Positions 1-11,214 of a stretch of 64,000 nucleotides of DNA are shown here, one piece after another. This DNA comes from Pseudorasbora parva (Eukaryota; Chordata; Actinopteri; Cypriniformes; Gobionidae): NCBI RefSeq assembly GCF_024679245.1, contig NC_090177.1, positions 39,992,803 through 40,056,802 of the forward strand, in the 5' to 3' direction. Position numbers and translations under genes: made by a program. Positions within the stretch are counted from its first letter, which is position 1, and every line of letters starts with the position of its first letter. The notes under the pieces were generated by a model. The model was not told the DNA's origin, searched no databases, and saw nothing but the letters and a program-made list of their open reading frames with translations.

Positions 1-1016
1 GGTTGCTATAGAAACATGACACGCGCTTGAGACTGCACTCATGCGTCAGCTGGAGCACCTGAAATATGAGCTTTTTTTACCCAATTTGAGCATCACAGAA
101 TACATTTATGTGACAGTTCACCTGAGGTCTTGTTGCTGATTTGAAATATATTCTTGAGTACATTATTACCGCGCGCATGCATTAAATCTGCCCGCTTTCT
201 AAATGGCTGAGAGAGAGCGAGCAAAAGGGAGAGAGAGAGAGAGCTTGTGTTTTTGTTGTATCTTTCTAATTTAGCATTTTGCAAGTTACACAAAACTCAC
301 AAGCCGTGCTGACTCTCACGGCCAGGTGTTCTCCGGGTCCTATCGATTACATAGGCTACAACGTTAAACAGACCCGGGACACGAAGCAATATATTGGGAC
401 CCGACCCGGACCTGGCTGACCATTTTAAATATAGACCCAAACCCGTTCGGATCCTGGGTCCACGGGTCCCCCGTAAAGACCTCTAACAAGAAGGCACTCC
501 AGGGGGTACATGAGATTTTAAAATATAGCCTACATATATTTAAAAAGTAGCATCAATGCAAAAATCCTTTAAAAATAATAATTTCATAAATATTTCAGGA
601 AAATATAAGTTCATAAAATGAATTTTATGTTCAGTAGGCTATTCAATTTCATTATCCTTAAAACCCTGAATCTCCCCTATACCAAGATAGTTTGACCCAA
701 CCTTTCATTTGCCGCCTGGCATTACCTGTCAATCACTTGGATCAAAGATAGGGTGACCAGACGTCCCGTTTCCCGGGGACAGTCCCGGTTTTTAATGTAT
801 ATATATTTTTACAAAATGAATAGAAGCCTTGTGAAATGACTATCGTTTTAACTTACATAGATTTACAACTAAACTAACATAGTATGAAATGCGTATCTAC
901 GGTTGTATTTTGCAATACAAAATAATATTGACCTTTGTCATTAGACACACTATTTAGTTTTGCATGGTACTTGGTGTTTCCTATTGTTACTGTAAGTGGA
1001 TAAAATCGCTACTTAC

Positions 1017-1551
1017 TAGCCTAGAAATCTAGACGCACCCTAGCGGCAGCAAATCTAATTTGCCGCGAGTGTCGTCTAGCAACTCTCAATACACTTTTGA
1101 GCTGTAAACGCCAAACTCTGGTCGGGCCAATCACATCGTGTATAGAGTCGGTGGGCGGGGCTTAACATAATGAAGCCAGAGTTGCGCTTGCGTGCTTCTA
1201 GTAAACACAGAAGCTGGCGAACGGCGTTCTTTCGAATCAGCTTTGACCGCGACTCTGGAAGACTTGGAGTTAAGCTTTTCTCTGAGAAAAGAACAAAGAA
1301 CGGCACTGAAGTCATTCTTAAAAAGGGAAGATGTGTTATCAGTTTTGCCGACCGGATACGGCGAAAGTTTAATCTGTCAACGAGCTCTGCTTCACCTTCG
1401 TTGCTCTGGTTGGTTGTAGCGCTATCCAATTGCGTGCACGCCATACAGAGGGAGTTTGATAGACAACCGTTTATCCCGCCCCTCGGATTGAGCTGTCTAT
1501 GGTGAGTTTCCAGACCAAACATCTTGATGTGGGTCTGGCTTGTCAGGCTAA
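1017..1551 (+). mobile_element. Non-autonomous element with captured RecQ-helicase fragment, copy 1
   Basis: It starts tagcctagaaatctag and ends ttgtcaggcta, with perfect 8-bp flanking duplications ctacttac at 1009-1016 and 1552-1559. It is near-identical to 27346-27857 and, inverted, to 58177-58677; 34426-34601 is a deleted relative. The inside carries a 75-codon frame (1192-1419) with LRKEQRTALKSFL and VLPTGYGESLICQ, resembling motifs 0 and I of RecQ-family helicases. The Walker A Lys is replaced by Glu. The 8-bp duplication is hAT-like; the terminal match is short (tagcct only), so the class is uncertain. Confidence 0.75.
1192..1419 (+). pseudogene. Captured RecQ-like helicase motif 0/I fragment (copy 1)
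   Basis: Frame with LEDLELSFSLRKEQRTALKS followed by FLKREDVLSVLPTGYGESLI. In RecQ helicases the Gln-containing motif 0 precedes ...DVxxVxPTGxGKSLxYQ (Walker A). Here GKS is GES, so ATP binding should be lost. The frame stops within the element shortly after the motif; none of the later motifs (DEAH and others) is present. It is a fragment, not a gene. Confidence 0.6.
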
Positions 1552-2382
1552 CTACTTACTGCTTGCAGGAATATAGCTGGAATTGCCCCTTTCTTCAGTT
1601 TTAGACGCTGAGCAAAGCTTGATATTGTCCATTGTTAGAAAAACTCTGTGGTGAAATGGGCTGAGCAAACAAACAACTTTAATTTTAACTGTTGCGGTAT
1701 CCGATTGTAAATAAATGACTGTTGACATTTTTTATCTGTGAGATGTCTATGAAAAGTCCTCACATCCCCTGCACAGCCTGGATCATAACACTTTTTTTTT
1801 CCATGATCAGCTGTTTTCGCTATCCTCGAGTCTCACTTATTTACCTGATAGAAGTTGCGCAGTTCCGCCTGACAATGAACATGTGCTGCCATATGCAAAT
1901 GTTGGGGGCGTTCATATTAATGATCCCAGCAATTGCATCACAGTTGACGTTATATGCTGAGATTCGCCTATTTTTTCGTGGCGTTTTTCATGCACGAGAT
2001 TTACATAAGAAGGAGGAGGCAATGGTGTTTGAGACTCACAGTATGTGACGTCCATGTACTGAACTCTTATTATTTCACTATGGCAAGGTTAATTCAATTT
2101 TTCATTCTAGGGCACCCCTTTAATTCAAAATGTCACTGAAAACAATACTTATCTTAAACAGTTTTGCTTCTCAGTTACAATTTTATTATTAAATTTGATA
2201 TTGAGAAGCAAGTTATATTCGCGGGGGTTTCAAAGCATCCAGCGCATTCAAACGTACACATGCAGTGACTGTAACATTTCATATACTTAAGCCTGAACGC
2301 ATACTCTTATTAAATCATGTCGGCTTGTTTAATGTCTGTTGGCCGTCCAGCTTTAGGAACTCTAACTGTGATTTTTCCGCAG

Positions 2383-2459
2383 TCCATGTCCTTCGAGGCC
2401 CACAGTCTGACTGTCCCCAGTGTGCTGTGGTTGGGCCTCCTGCCTTCAGACATCCAGAG
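2383..2459 (+). CDS. spo11: spo11 exon encoding the end of the Toprim-like region
   Basis: This 77-nt exon follows a pyrimidine-rich acceptor (tttttccgcag) and starts in phase 0 with TCC ATG TCC TTC. It reads [20 protein letters not shown] and continues PSDIQ plus two bases of an Arg codon. The donor is gtttgg, weak but [10 protein letters not shown] is the conserved Spo11/TopoVIA signature just after the Toprim acidic strand. The preceding exon, expected to end near YKYGS, is not visible in bases 1-2382. Confidence 0.87.
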
Positions 2460-5400
2460 GTTTGGGAAAGTCAACTCATTACTCTGCTCTGTGGTTTGTG
2501 ATTGAGGCTGGGCTTGCTCTGGTTTCCGTTTTCTGGGGGTTTTTTTGTTTTGGTTTTTGTTGCTGTTGCTGTTTTTTATTTCCTTCCTCTTGGAAGCTAT
2601 TTTTAAGTGGATGTGTCAACTGTCATGGACTTCAGAAATCAGAACCTCTTTTTAGGAAAATAGCGTAAACTACAGAAGAAGGAAATGTTAACCATGTACA
2701 TGATATGTTAAACACTGACCACTTTACAAGGTACACTATTTAGTATCACTTACTTTTCTTTTGTGCTTTTAGGAGACTAATTAATGCCACACTATCATAA
2801 ATTGGCAATTTCCCGTCTTTCAGCCCAGTTCTGAAGAATTCAGCAGACCACCATGATCTGGCAGACTTTACAGGATCTGCACAACATCAACCCAGTTTTT
2901 TTAAATGCAGAAAGTGCACTTGATTATACTGCATGTCTGGATATAGAACCAGTTAAGACTACATTTTGATGACTTTTGTTTAATCAAGGTCATTATTTGA
3001 GAAAAATTGGGGTGTGACTAGATCTCGTGCTATGAGATCTCGCGATATTAAAATGTAACGATATTTCTCATCGAGGTGAAAAGCTCATGATATCAGTAAA
3101 GACATTATATGTGACCCCGTGCTGACAAAATGAGTAGAAATTAGTGCTTGTATTATGTTGTCATTCTCAGAAAGTAGAACTGAAATTATATTCATAACAA
3201 GATAGGGCTGTTACAGTTCCTCAATTAAATTTGAGTACTCAAATAAAAATAAAAAATCCTTGATTGTAATTCATCCATGTTGTTTAACCATCAAAATACC
3301 GAAAGTGGTGCATTCCACAGACGAGACTCAAAGGACTGCATTATTAGACCGAAATTATTATTATTTTTGGGCTGCAGCTGCTGCACGATATATTAAAACC
3401 ATTTCGTAGTGTTATTGTGAAAATAAATATACAGTGCATCCGGGAAATATTCACAGTGCTCCACTTTTTCCACATTTTGTCTTAATACAAATTGGATTAA
3501 AATCATTATTTTCCTTATAATTCTACAAATAAAGCCCCATAGTGACAACGTGAAAGAAGTTTGTTTGAAATCTTTGCAAAGTTATTTAAAAAACAAAAAA
3601 AATCACAGGTACATAAGTAGGGATGTCAACGATTAATCGATGATCGATTAATTGTCGATAAGACATTTGATCGATAAGACTTATCGATCATCGATTAAGC
3701 AGGGTCATGCGCGTACGTGCGGCTCAACCGTGAAACGGGAGGAAAAATGAAGCGAGCGTGCCCGAGTTCTGTTTGGGACCATTTTACAGCTGGAGTCACA
3801 CCTTCATCATGACCGCAAGCTTGCATGTGCATTCGCAGCCTTTTGTTTTGTACAAATGTAAGTTGTAATATTGTGTTTATTTTGTGCAGGCCTATCTATA
3901 GCTGATTTATCTCATAAGGATGCATTTGGTTAATAATTAACGTCAGAGGCGAGCGGTAGTAAAAGCGTGGCGGTGATCAGCTTCAGTGTGCAGCTCCAAC
4001 AGCAATGCACAGCTAATAATGACTATGAGTGGGACTGTCATAGGCTATTACACAGCATTAATGAGAACACTATTGTAATAAAACATTCTGATTGTTAAGT
4101 ATTTGGGTTTATTTGCTGTGTGTTTCATTGCGTTGATCCAGGAAGAGCGCGTGCACAACATGGTTCTCGGTCACGCACTCTGACTCGCGCATGTAACTTG
4201 GTTAAAGTTCACTTGTGCATTATCATCAGATTGTGCAGAAGTAATTTGTAATATTACATTTATTTTGTAACGTTATATATGTGATCAATCATATAGGATG
4301 CGTTTCTTTCAGCGAAATAAAACGCACTAACAAATTGCTTCAGTCAGTGATGGCTACCGGTTTTCATTCAGTGTTTCGGCTTTAGCGCATACAGAGCAAT
4401 GCATAATAACGATGATTGGGACGATCATATTATATACCAGAAATGAGAACACTATTTTAATAAATGGTTGTAAAGTCATTGGGTTTAGGTGCCGTGTTCA
4501 GAGCGTTGTTCCAGGAAGCGCGTCTCCCATTCTGAATATGAATATCAGCAACTCAATTCAAGTTCACTAGTGCATTCGCATCATTTTGTGAAGATATATA
4601 ATTTGTAATATTTTGGTGACTTTATATAAATCTGATTAATCTCATATAGGAAGCTTTTTGTTGAGTTAAATAATGCGCTAACAAAGAGCTTCAGTTTAAC
4701 TACCGGTGTTGATTCAGCGCATCCGCTTCAGCTCGCGCAGTTCAAACAGCAACGCACGACTAATAATAACTATGATTGGGACTGTCACATTACATAACAT
4801 TAATGAAAACAATATTTTAATAAATCGTTTTGAATTAATTGGGTTTAGGTGACGTTTCAGCACGTTGCTCTTGGAAGAGCGTCCACACATTCTGAATAAT
4901 CAGATCTGAGGCGGCGTTCGTGTTATATTTGGTTATTAAATAAGTCATTTAATTAAATTATAAATAACATCGACTAGTTTTACAATCCCATAGCTCTTTG
5001 TTTAGATAAAAAATCCCTCTCATTCATTTGGTGAACATGGCGTTTTGAGCAGCATTTGCACATCCTGTCATGCTGTCGGCTGTAAGCCACTGCTGTGCAC
5101 GCATATTTTAGTATTATGGTTAACGATTAATCGATTAATTGATTGTTAATTTAAATGACGATCGATCATGGGAATTTGTGAAAATTGACATCCCTATACA
5201 TAAGTATTTACAGCATTTGCCATGACACTCAAAATTGAGCTCAGGTTCTCCTGTTTCCACTGATCGTCCTTGAGATGTTTCTACAACTTGATTGGAGTCC
5301 CCCTGTGGTAAATTCAGTTGATTGGACATGATTTGGAAAGGCACACACCTGTCTATATAAGGTCCCACAGTTAACTCTGCATGTCAGAGCACAAACCCAG

Positions 5401-8400
5401 CCATGAATAGGGGTGTGAACCTACACTGGTCTCATGGTTCGATTACGATTACCATGTCATTGATTCAGTTCAATTCAATATCACGATGCATTGACGATGC
5501 ACCGCATCCTCATGTATACAATTTTGTCAATAAATACAAGCAGTCAGTTATATGAACTGAACCTTTAATTTTACCTGCTCAAAGAAAAGAAGCTTCTTAA
5601 ATGTATCAAACAAAACTCAGGGCACAGAAGATAACAGGAGCATTTAGATCAAATACACAGAAGTAAATACTAAAAGCCACTTTAAGAGGTGGTTTTGGGC
5701 CACCTTACAGCCAAAACGAAAGTCTAAATGCATCTGGTTGTATATGTAAAAAAGAAAAACACCGTATGAGACCGTGTTATATAGGCTATATGACATTATA
5801 GCCAGTTATGACAGCGCTATGTAGCACGCATCGCCACAGATGAGTATATCTTCATTAAGCCAATGCAAAAAAATGCACATTAAACTAAAAGTAAAGTCGT
5901 AGGTGCTCAACATGCAATCATATTCATTAAAAGTAAAGAAACTGAATGATCTTGCCAGTGCTGTGACTGTGGTCACTTATATTGCGGTCTTTGATTTTGA
6001 AATTATCTGAGGATCAATAAAACGCAGCTTATCTGTTGTTTTCGGTGACATAAATGCCATTAAATCTGCATATAGTGTGGGAATTGAACAGATTCATATC
6101 TGTTTTGCGGAGAAACATTTATGTGCCCTAGTGTAAATGAAATAGTTTTGATAAATCAGATAGCTTGATTTACACACAGCACGTGTGTTCTCCAGGTAAT
6201 GCAGGTTCATACAAGCTCAAATTGTGACCAGATGTCTACTTTTAAATTAGTTGGAGCATTTTTAATCACTCTCACTCGCGTCTCGCCTCCTTCTGCCATT
6301 GTATGCTACCGCGACAATACACGTGTGTGACAAATGACATCAGAAAATAATCAGTACATTATAACCGGTCATGAACTATTACTGAACCGATACCGAATCG
6401 TCCACATCTGCATCGAAGAAACAATTAATTTCGACACCCCTAGCCATGAACTCCAAAGAATTGTCTGTAGACCTACGAGACAGGATTGCATCGAGGCACA
6501 TATCTGGGGAAGGAGACAGAAACATTTCTGCAGCATTGAAGGTCCCAATGAGCTCAGTGGCCTTCATCATCCATAAATCGGAGAAGTTTGGAACCTCCTC
6601 CTAGAGCTGGCCGACCGGTCAAAATGAGTGATTGGGGGAGAAGAGCCTTAATCAGAAAGGTGACCAAAAATCTGATGGTCACTCTGACAGAGCTCTAGCG
6701 TTTCTTTGTGGAGAAAGGAGAACCAACCAGAAGAACAGCCATCTCTGCAGTCCTCCACCAATCAGGCCTGTATGATAGAGTGGCCAGATGGAAGCCACTC
6801 CTCAGTGAGAGGCACATGACAGCCCACCTGAAGTTTGCCAAAAGGCACCTGAAGGACTCTCAGACCATGAGAAATACAATTCTCTGGTCTGATTAAACAA
6901 AGATTGAACTCTTTGGCAAGAATGGCAAGCATGATGTCTAGAGGAAACCAGGCACCACTCATCACCTGGCCAATACCATCTCTACATTTAAGCATGGCGG
7001 TGGCAGCATCATGCTGTGGGGATGTTTTTCAGCGGCAGTAACTGGGAGACTAGTCAGGATCAAGGAAAAGATTAATGCAGCAATGTACAGAGACACCCTT
7101 GATGAAAACCTGCTCCAGTGCGCTCTGGACCTCATTTGGGGGGTGAATGTTCCTCTTCCACCAGAACAAGGACCTTAAGCACAAAGCCAAGATAACAAAG
7201 GAGTGGCTACGGGACATGAATGTGAATGTCCTTGAGTGGCCCAGCCAGAGCCCAGACTTGAACCCGATTGAACGACTCTGGAGAGATCTGAAAATGGATT
7301 GCTAAGATTTTAAACAAACTTCTTTCACATTGTCATTATTGGGTATTGTTTGTAGAATTTTGAGGAAAATAATACAATTATTTAATTTTGGAATAAGACA
7401 GAAACATAACAAAATGTGGACAAAGTGAAGTGCTGTGAAAACTTTCCGGAAGCAATGTATGCGCTGCAAGTTATGTCAAAATAAAAGTTTAAACCCTCGC
7501 TCTGAGTTTGCATGTTTTGATGTCCATATGTTCTTTGGACAATTTTTATCGTAAAAAAGTGGCCAAATATTGAAGATTAATGAACACAATATCGTGCATC
7601 GTCTTGTGAGCCAAGTGTATCATCACACCCCTAAAAAAACTGCTGCCATGATTCATAGAAAATGTAGACAAGTCAGCGCAACTTTAATTTTGGCAGAAAC
7701 AAATGCACTGACATAATTCCATATAATTAAATACCTAATAAAATACCTAATTTTTATAGCAAAGTGCAGTGTTTGCACCAAAAATAACGACTATACGTAC
7801 GTTTCCTTTCAAAAGTTGCAAATTTCACTTCTGGGAAATTTTCTCAAAATATTTGTTATAAAAATGGTAGTTGTTACAATTGGAAAAGCCACTGACTCTT
7901 TTTTCTACATCATAAATTACTTGTGACTAAACGTAATAAACGCTGTCATGTGATATTGCCTCCGGTTCGGAAAGCAGATGCCTGGTGTTTGGGAACGCAG
8001 TCGTTTAAGACCATTATACCAAATCATTCTGATGATAAACTTTGACTCTGGCATTCCAGAATCACTAAAACATTTGAGATGCTGTGCAATGTAATTGTTC
8101 CTCTGGTTAGTCCAGTTATCTAATCTCATCCACTGTTGAGGCAAAGTTTTTTGTTGTTGTTCCGCATTGAGGGATTTGTTTGGTAAATGTTTTTCCATCT
8201 TAGCTTATGTGAGTGAGGGGATGTGCATTTTTAGAATTTATGTACAACTTGGCGTTTCCATCAATTTTTTTTTAATGCCACCAAAATTTTGAGGGGGAAA
8301 AAATAGGTGGATTGAAACATAGCTACTGTGTTCAAATTTAGATTCTGATCCTGGATTGTAGGTGTTTGAATTGAAATGCACAAACAACTGCATGTAAAAG

Positions 8401-9485
8401 TGGTCAGCTGCTTAGTGAATTCACCCGTCTGAATGACAGCATGCATTGAAAAAAGCACTGGAAACATCCTCAGGTATTTTCGTTCTGATTCCGACAGCAT
8501 CAGCAAATTCATGCGGCCAGCTTCCTGCTCCACCTCATCCCAAAAACACTGCCGGACTGAGATCCTGCACATGTGCACGCTTTTGCAGTGCCCTGATGTC
8601 ATGTTTGTAAAAGCAGGATTTGTAGAACATCACACTATCCTTAAAATCTACAGGAAATTAAGATTACAGCTCACAGAAGTATTGAATTAAAATGGACTTG
8701 TGTTTTTCAGTTCTCTGATTTAATCTGGTAGTATGATAGCTGATCAGAACTGATTACGATTATGTATTCAGAGATGCTCTTATGAACAATGCCTTGCTTT
8801 TTCTGCTTGATAAAATGTGAATACGGCAGGTGTTTCTCAGGATTGGTGCTACTTCCAACCTCACATAACACTCCTTCCCAACTACAAAACTTCATGATCC
8901 TGTCTGAATGCTTAAAGAAATGATCTTGCACAAATCATTATGTGCTGCTGTATTGAACCCAGATCACTTGAGCATCTGTATCAACTAACACTAGTACTAA
9001 ATAAAGTGCCCAGCAACTATATATAAGAGTAAATAGCTGAGATCATGTGTGTGTGTGTGTACATAATGAATGCATAAGGACTCACGGTGTCTCTGTGAAT
9101 GGCTCACAGGTACAAAGTGCCAGAGGAAGCGATCATTCCTTTTTCTCAAGCGGATGAGAAGAAAATCAACAGCTTGAGGATGCGAAGCTGCATCACCTGC
9201 CAACCTGCATGGGAGAAAGAGGTGCCTCATGCATGCTTCTGTGAATTTAATATATGACAAAGGCTATATGCAATGAACAGACGATATGACCAAAGATGTT
9301 ATTGTGACAGTGGCCAAGAATGTGTATGATGTCACCTAATCCATGTGTGTTGTGTGATTTTTCAGGTAGAAACGATGCAGAGACTGAAGCAGAAAGCTGA
9401 GATCCAGTCCCTGGCATCTATCGCCCCTCATTTCCTCACTCGAGTCTACCTGCCAAACAAACTGCGCTATGGAGGCTGGATATGA
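2383..9485 (+). CDS. spo11: Spo11 meiotic DNA double-strand-break protein, C-terminal part (three 3' exons; 5' exons lie left of the window)
   Basis: Spo11 is the topoisomerase VI A-like transesterase that makes the DNA double-strand breaks starting meiotic recombination in germ-cell nuclei. Joining 2383-2459, 9110-9221 and 9366-9485 gives an uninterrupted 102-residue C-terminus plus TGA, with consistent phases (0, 2, 0) and AG/GT borders. Motifs seen: FEAHSLTVP then WLGLLPSD in exon 1, the end of the Toprim-like domain; [11 protein letters not shown] in exon 2; KAEIQSL and the terminal [17 protein letters not shown] in exon 3, which matches the vertebrate SPO11 C-terminus as I know it. The catalytic Tyr and the Toprim acidic residues would be in upstream exons not present here. 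The 6.65-kb intron after the first exon is mostly nested transposons, but the exons are intact, so the gene is probably functional. A TopoVIA-like pseudogene is unlikely given the clean frames and splice sites. Confidence 0.88.
3618..5196. mobile_element. hAT-like non-autonomous element nested in the Tc1 left arm
   Basis: Perfect 12-bp inverted ends tagggatgtcaa / ttgacatcccta and a perfect 8-bp duplication tacataag at 3610-3617 and 5197-5204. Subterminal direct and inverted gattaatcgat motifs occur at both ends. Internally there are diverged repeats of an approximately 350-400-bp unit (attgggtttaggtg..., aaccggtgttgattcag-like segments). No transposase frame is seen. Confidence 0.88.
5408..6442. 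mobile_element. hAT-like non-autonomous element nested in the Tc1 transposase 5' end
   Basis: Ends taggggtgtgaac and ttcgacaccccta, with a perfect 8-bp duplication gccatgaa at 5400-5407 and 6443-6450. The duplicated bases include the Tc1 transposase start codon region (gccATGaa), so the insertion split the gene at its start. No transposase inside. Confidence 0.88.
6445..7310 (+). pseudogene. Tc1 transposase remnant
   Basis: Translation begins [20 protein letters not shown] after the second hAT and continues with recognisable Tc1 blocks: [18 protein letters not shown] then a stop (tctgattaa), the degraded QDNDPKH block (now [12 protein letters not shown]), and [15 protein letters not shown]. 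In intact relatives the catalytic triad is D (WSD), D (QDN) and E (PIE). Here the frame has several stops, the middle Asp block is altered and the C-terminus is truncated. Inactive. Confidence 0.8.
9110..9221 (+). CDS. spo11: spo11 penultimate exon
   Basis: This 112-nt exon lies between acceptor ggctcacag and donor gtgcct. Its first base completes the Arg codon begun in the previous exon. It reads [20 protein letters not shown], then [17 protein letters not shown], and ends in phase 0. The spacing and the CQPxWxKE ending match the corresponding vertebrate Spo11 exon. The intron to the last exon is only 144 nt and carries no transposon. Confidence 0.87.
9366..9485 (+). CDS. spo11: spo11 terminal exon with stop codon
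   Basis: The acceptor is tttttcag. The exon opens [20 protein letters not shown] and ends [19 protein letters not shown], then TGA at 9483-9485. The terminal [14 protein letters not shown] is the most diagnostic part of vertebrate Spo11. Reading frames on the opposite strand and in the other + frame across this exon are shadows. Confidence 0.9.
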   Translation, partial: VETMQRLKQKAEIQSLASIAPHFLTRVYLPNKLRYGGWI

Positions 9486-9894
9486 GCATCTGCCGCCCTC
9501 TACTGGAATATGTATGTCACACACGCAGCATGAAGTGCATGATTTAATACTGTGCAGTTATGTTGGCTTACCGTCACTGTCGACTATGAGTTATGAGCTT
9601 GAATATGTCATACATCATCTGAGCTGTTATGTTGAAGCTGCTCTGGACTGTCATGTTTGCATTGGCTGTGAATATAATGGAATAAATAAGCAAAACAATC
9701 TTTTGACAGACAGTTCTAAAAACACCAACCTCGGGTACAAAGAAAAAAGTGTCATGATATTCCGACCCATGTTTTGTAATGTGTATGCGCAGTACTTCAG
9801 CATCTGATCACCTAATGTTTTTACAGAACTGCAAGAATATAATACAAACAACATACCACATTAAAGAGACAAAGTCTAAAATATTAGCTAAGTA
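9486..9894 (+). other. spo11 3' untranslated region and downstream unique sequence
   Basis: No further coding sequence is recognised after the spo11 stop. An AATAAA at 9681-9686, about 196 nt after the stop, is the best candidate polyadenylation signal. The stretch ends where a Tc1-type terminal repeat starts at about 9895. Confidence 0.5.
9681..9686 (+). promoter_or_regulatory. Candidate polyadenylation signal of spo11
   Basis: Canonical AATAAA 196 nt after the spo11 stop codon, in otherwise non-repetitive DNA. Assigned only by motif and position. Confidence 0.45.
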
Positions 9895-10556
9895 TACATT
9901 GGGGCAAAAAAGAATTTAGTCAGCCACCAAAAATTGTGCAAGTTTTCCCACTTAAAAAGATGAGAGAGGCCTGTAATCGTCATCATAGGTACACTTCAAC
10001 TATAAGAGACAGAATAAGAAAAAAAAAGTCCAGAAAATCCCATTGTCTAATTTATTTTAGTATTTGGTCAATAACAACAGTTCAATACTTTGTCATATAC
10101 CCTTTGTTGGCATTGACAGAGCTCAAATGTTCTCCACAAAGTTTTTACTCACTGTTTCTGTTAGTTTGGCCCATTCCTCCATGCAGATCTCCTCCAGAGC
10201 AGTGATGTTCTGGGGCTGTCTCGGGGCAACACGGATTTTCAAAGATTTTCTATGGGGTTGAGATCTGGAGACTGGCTAGGCCACTCCAGGTCTTTGAAAT
10301 GCTTCTTACGAAGCCACTCCTTCGTTGCCCGGACGATGTCTTTGGGATCATTGTCATGCTGAAAGACCCAGCCACATTTAATCTTCAATGTCCTTGCTGA
10401 TGGAAGGCTTTTACTCAAAATCTCACGATACATGGCACCATTATTTTTTTCCTTTACATGGATCAGTCGTCCTGGTCCCTTGGCAGAAAATCAGCTCCAA
10501 AGCATGATGTTTCCACCCCCATGCTTTACAGTAGGGATGGTGCAGCATTCTTTCTC
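9895..10556 (-). mobile_element. Truncated Tc1/mariner element of a second subfamily
   Basis: It starts with the terminal motif cattggggcaaaaaa followed by tttagtcagccacc. The minus-strand transposase 3' half follows: [20 protein letters not shown] and then [15 protein letters not shown], so the middle Asp and the C-terminal Glu blocks are kept. The element stops abruptly at about 10556, where a different terminus (tagggctgccccc) begins; its other arm is not found in the window. Confidence 0.75.
10239..10433 (-). pseudogene. Tc1 transposase C-terminal fragment
   Basis: A 64-residue minus-strand frame with QHDNDPK and SPDLNPIEN, the second and third catalytic blocks of Tc1 transposases. The N-terminal DNA-binding domain and first catalytic Asp are missing, so it is non-functional. 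Confidence 0.75.
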
Positions 10557-11200
10557 CTCTAGGGCTGCCCCCGACTAAAGATATTCCTAGTCGACTAACA
10601 CTCCTGCATTTTAGCGATTAGTCGAATAATCATTCATTTATGATATTAATATAAATCTTGCGTATATACAAGGAAAGGTATAGTCCAAGTTGAAGTTTAA
10701 CACTTCCATATGACAGAAAATGCTAACGCATGATATTAGCACGTTCAAAATAAAAATGAAGTGCTTTAAAACAGTAAAGCGTTTAAAGTATACAGCGCTT
10801 ACGGACACAAAAATCAGTGGCCGGAACGTTATAGGCTAAAAATAACATAAAAACAGCAATAAGACTAATTTATTATCAAAAATACAAACTGTAACAGTTA
10901 CATGTAAAAAAAAACTGTTTTGAATAATATAAAATAAAATTCGTTCTTTAAAATAAATTAAATAAACGTATTAGTAACTGAGGCCTAGTACAAAACAAGT
11001 ACTGTAGCAAAAAAGGAAAATTAACAAAAACGAACAATTTAATAAATGCACATCTCGTTGACCTCTTGTTGCTTTGATGTCATGTCATACTCCGTCTGCA
11101 GTGCGTGTGAGGTGCGCGTTGCGGTACAGGATCTGCACGCCCTGTTGTGCTTTTACATATGCTGCGTTTGTAGTCCGCAACTGATCCGCTGTTGCAAACC
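10556..11200. mobile_element. Left end of a hAT-like element (incomplete)
   Basis: The terminus tagggctgcccccgac is followed by subterminal tagtcgactaac / gattagtcgaataatc, a layout typical of hAT termini. I cannot find a matching right terminus, so the extent is arbitrary. The interior is AT-rich with no coding frame and runs into the minisatellite at about 11.2 kb. Confidence 0.4.
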
Positions 11201-11214
11201 ACAAACACAGCATT

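Larger units (their letters stand above)
3432..7457 (+). mobile_element. Tc1/mariner transposon, interrupted by two hAT-like insertions
   Basis: The ends cagtgcatccgggaaa and the inverted ttccggaagcaatg extend into long, diverged inverted repeats of about 150 bp. They are flanked by the TA duplication at 3430-3431 and 7458-7459. Removing the two nested hAT-like segments leaves about 1.4 kb, a normal Tc1 size. The transposase remnant on the + strand is broken. It sits in the spo11 intron. Confidence 0.85.
3007..7633. mobile_element. Possible outer hAT-like element enclosing a Tc1 insertion
   Basis: The left end ttggggtgtga and right end tcacacccct are inverted and resemble the taggggtgtga ends of the other hAT-like elements in this window. 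Near the left end there is an internal palindrome, gagatctcgcg-type. The flanks (gagaaaaa and aaaaaact) do not form a clear duplication, so the boundary is uncertain. Confidence 0.4.

Noticed and set aside
1..300. Possible upstream spo11 exon at the left edge
   Set aside because: I looked for sequence that could encode the DPDP...YKYGS region and found none in bases 1-2382; that exon must lie outside the window.
2317..2505. A 62-codon single-exon frame
   Set aside because: Only the inner part (2383-2459) is real, as a spo11 exon; the sides are intron sequence.
9336..9854. Frames on both strands over and after the spo11 last exon
   Set aside because: Shadows of the exon and its 3' untranslated region.
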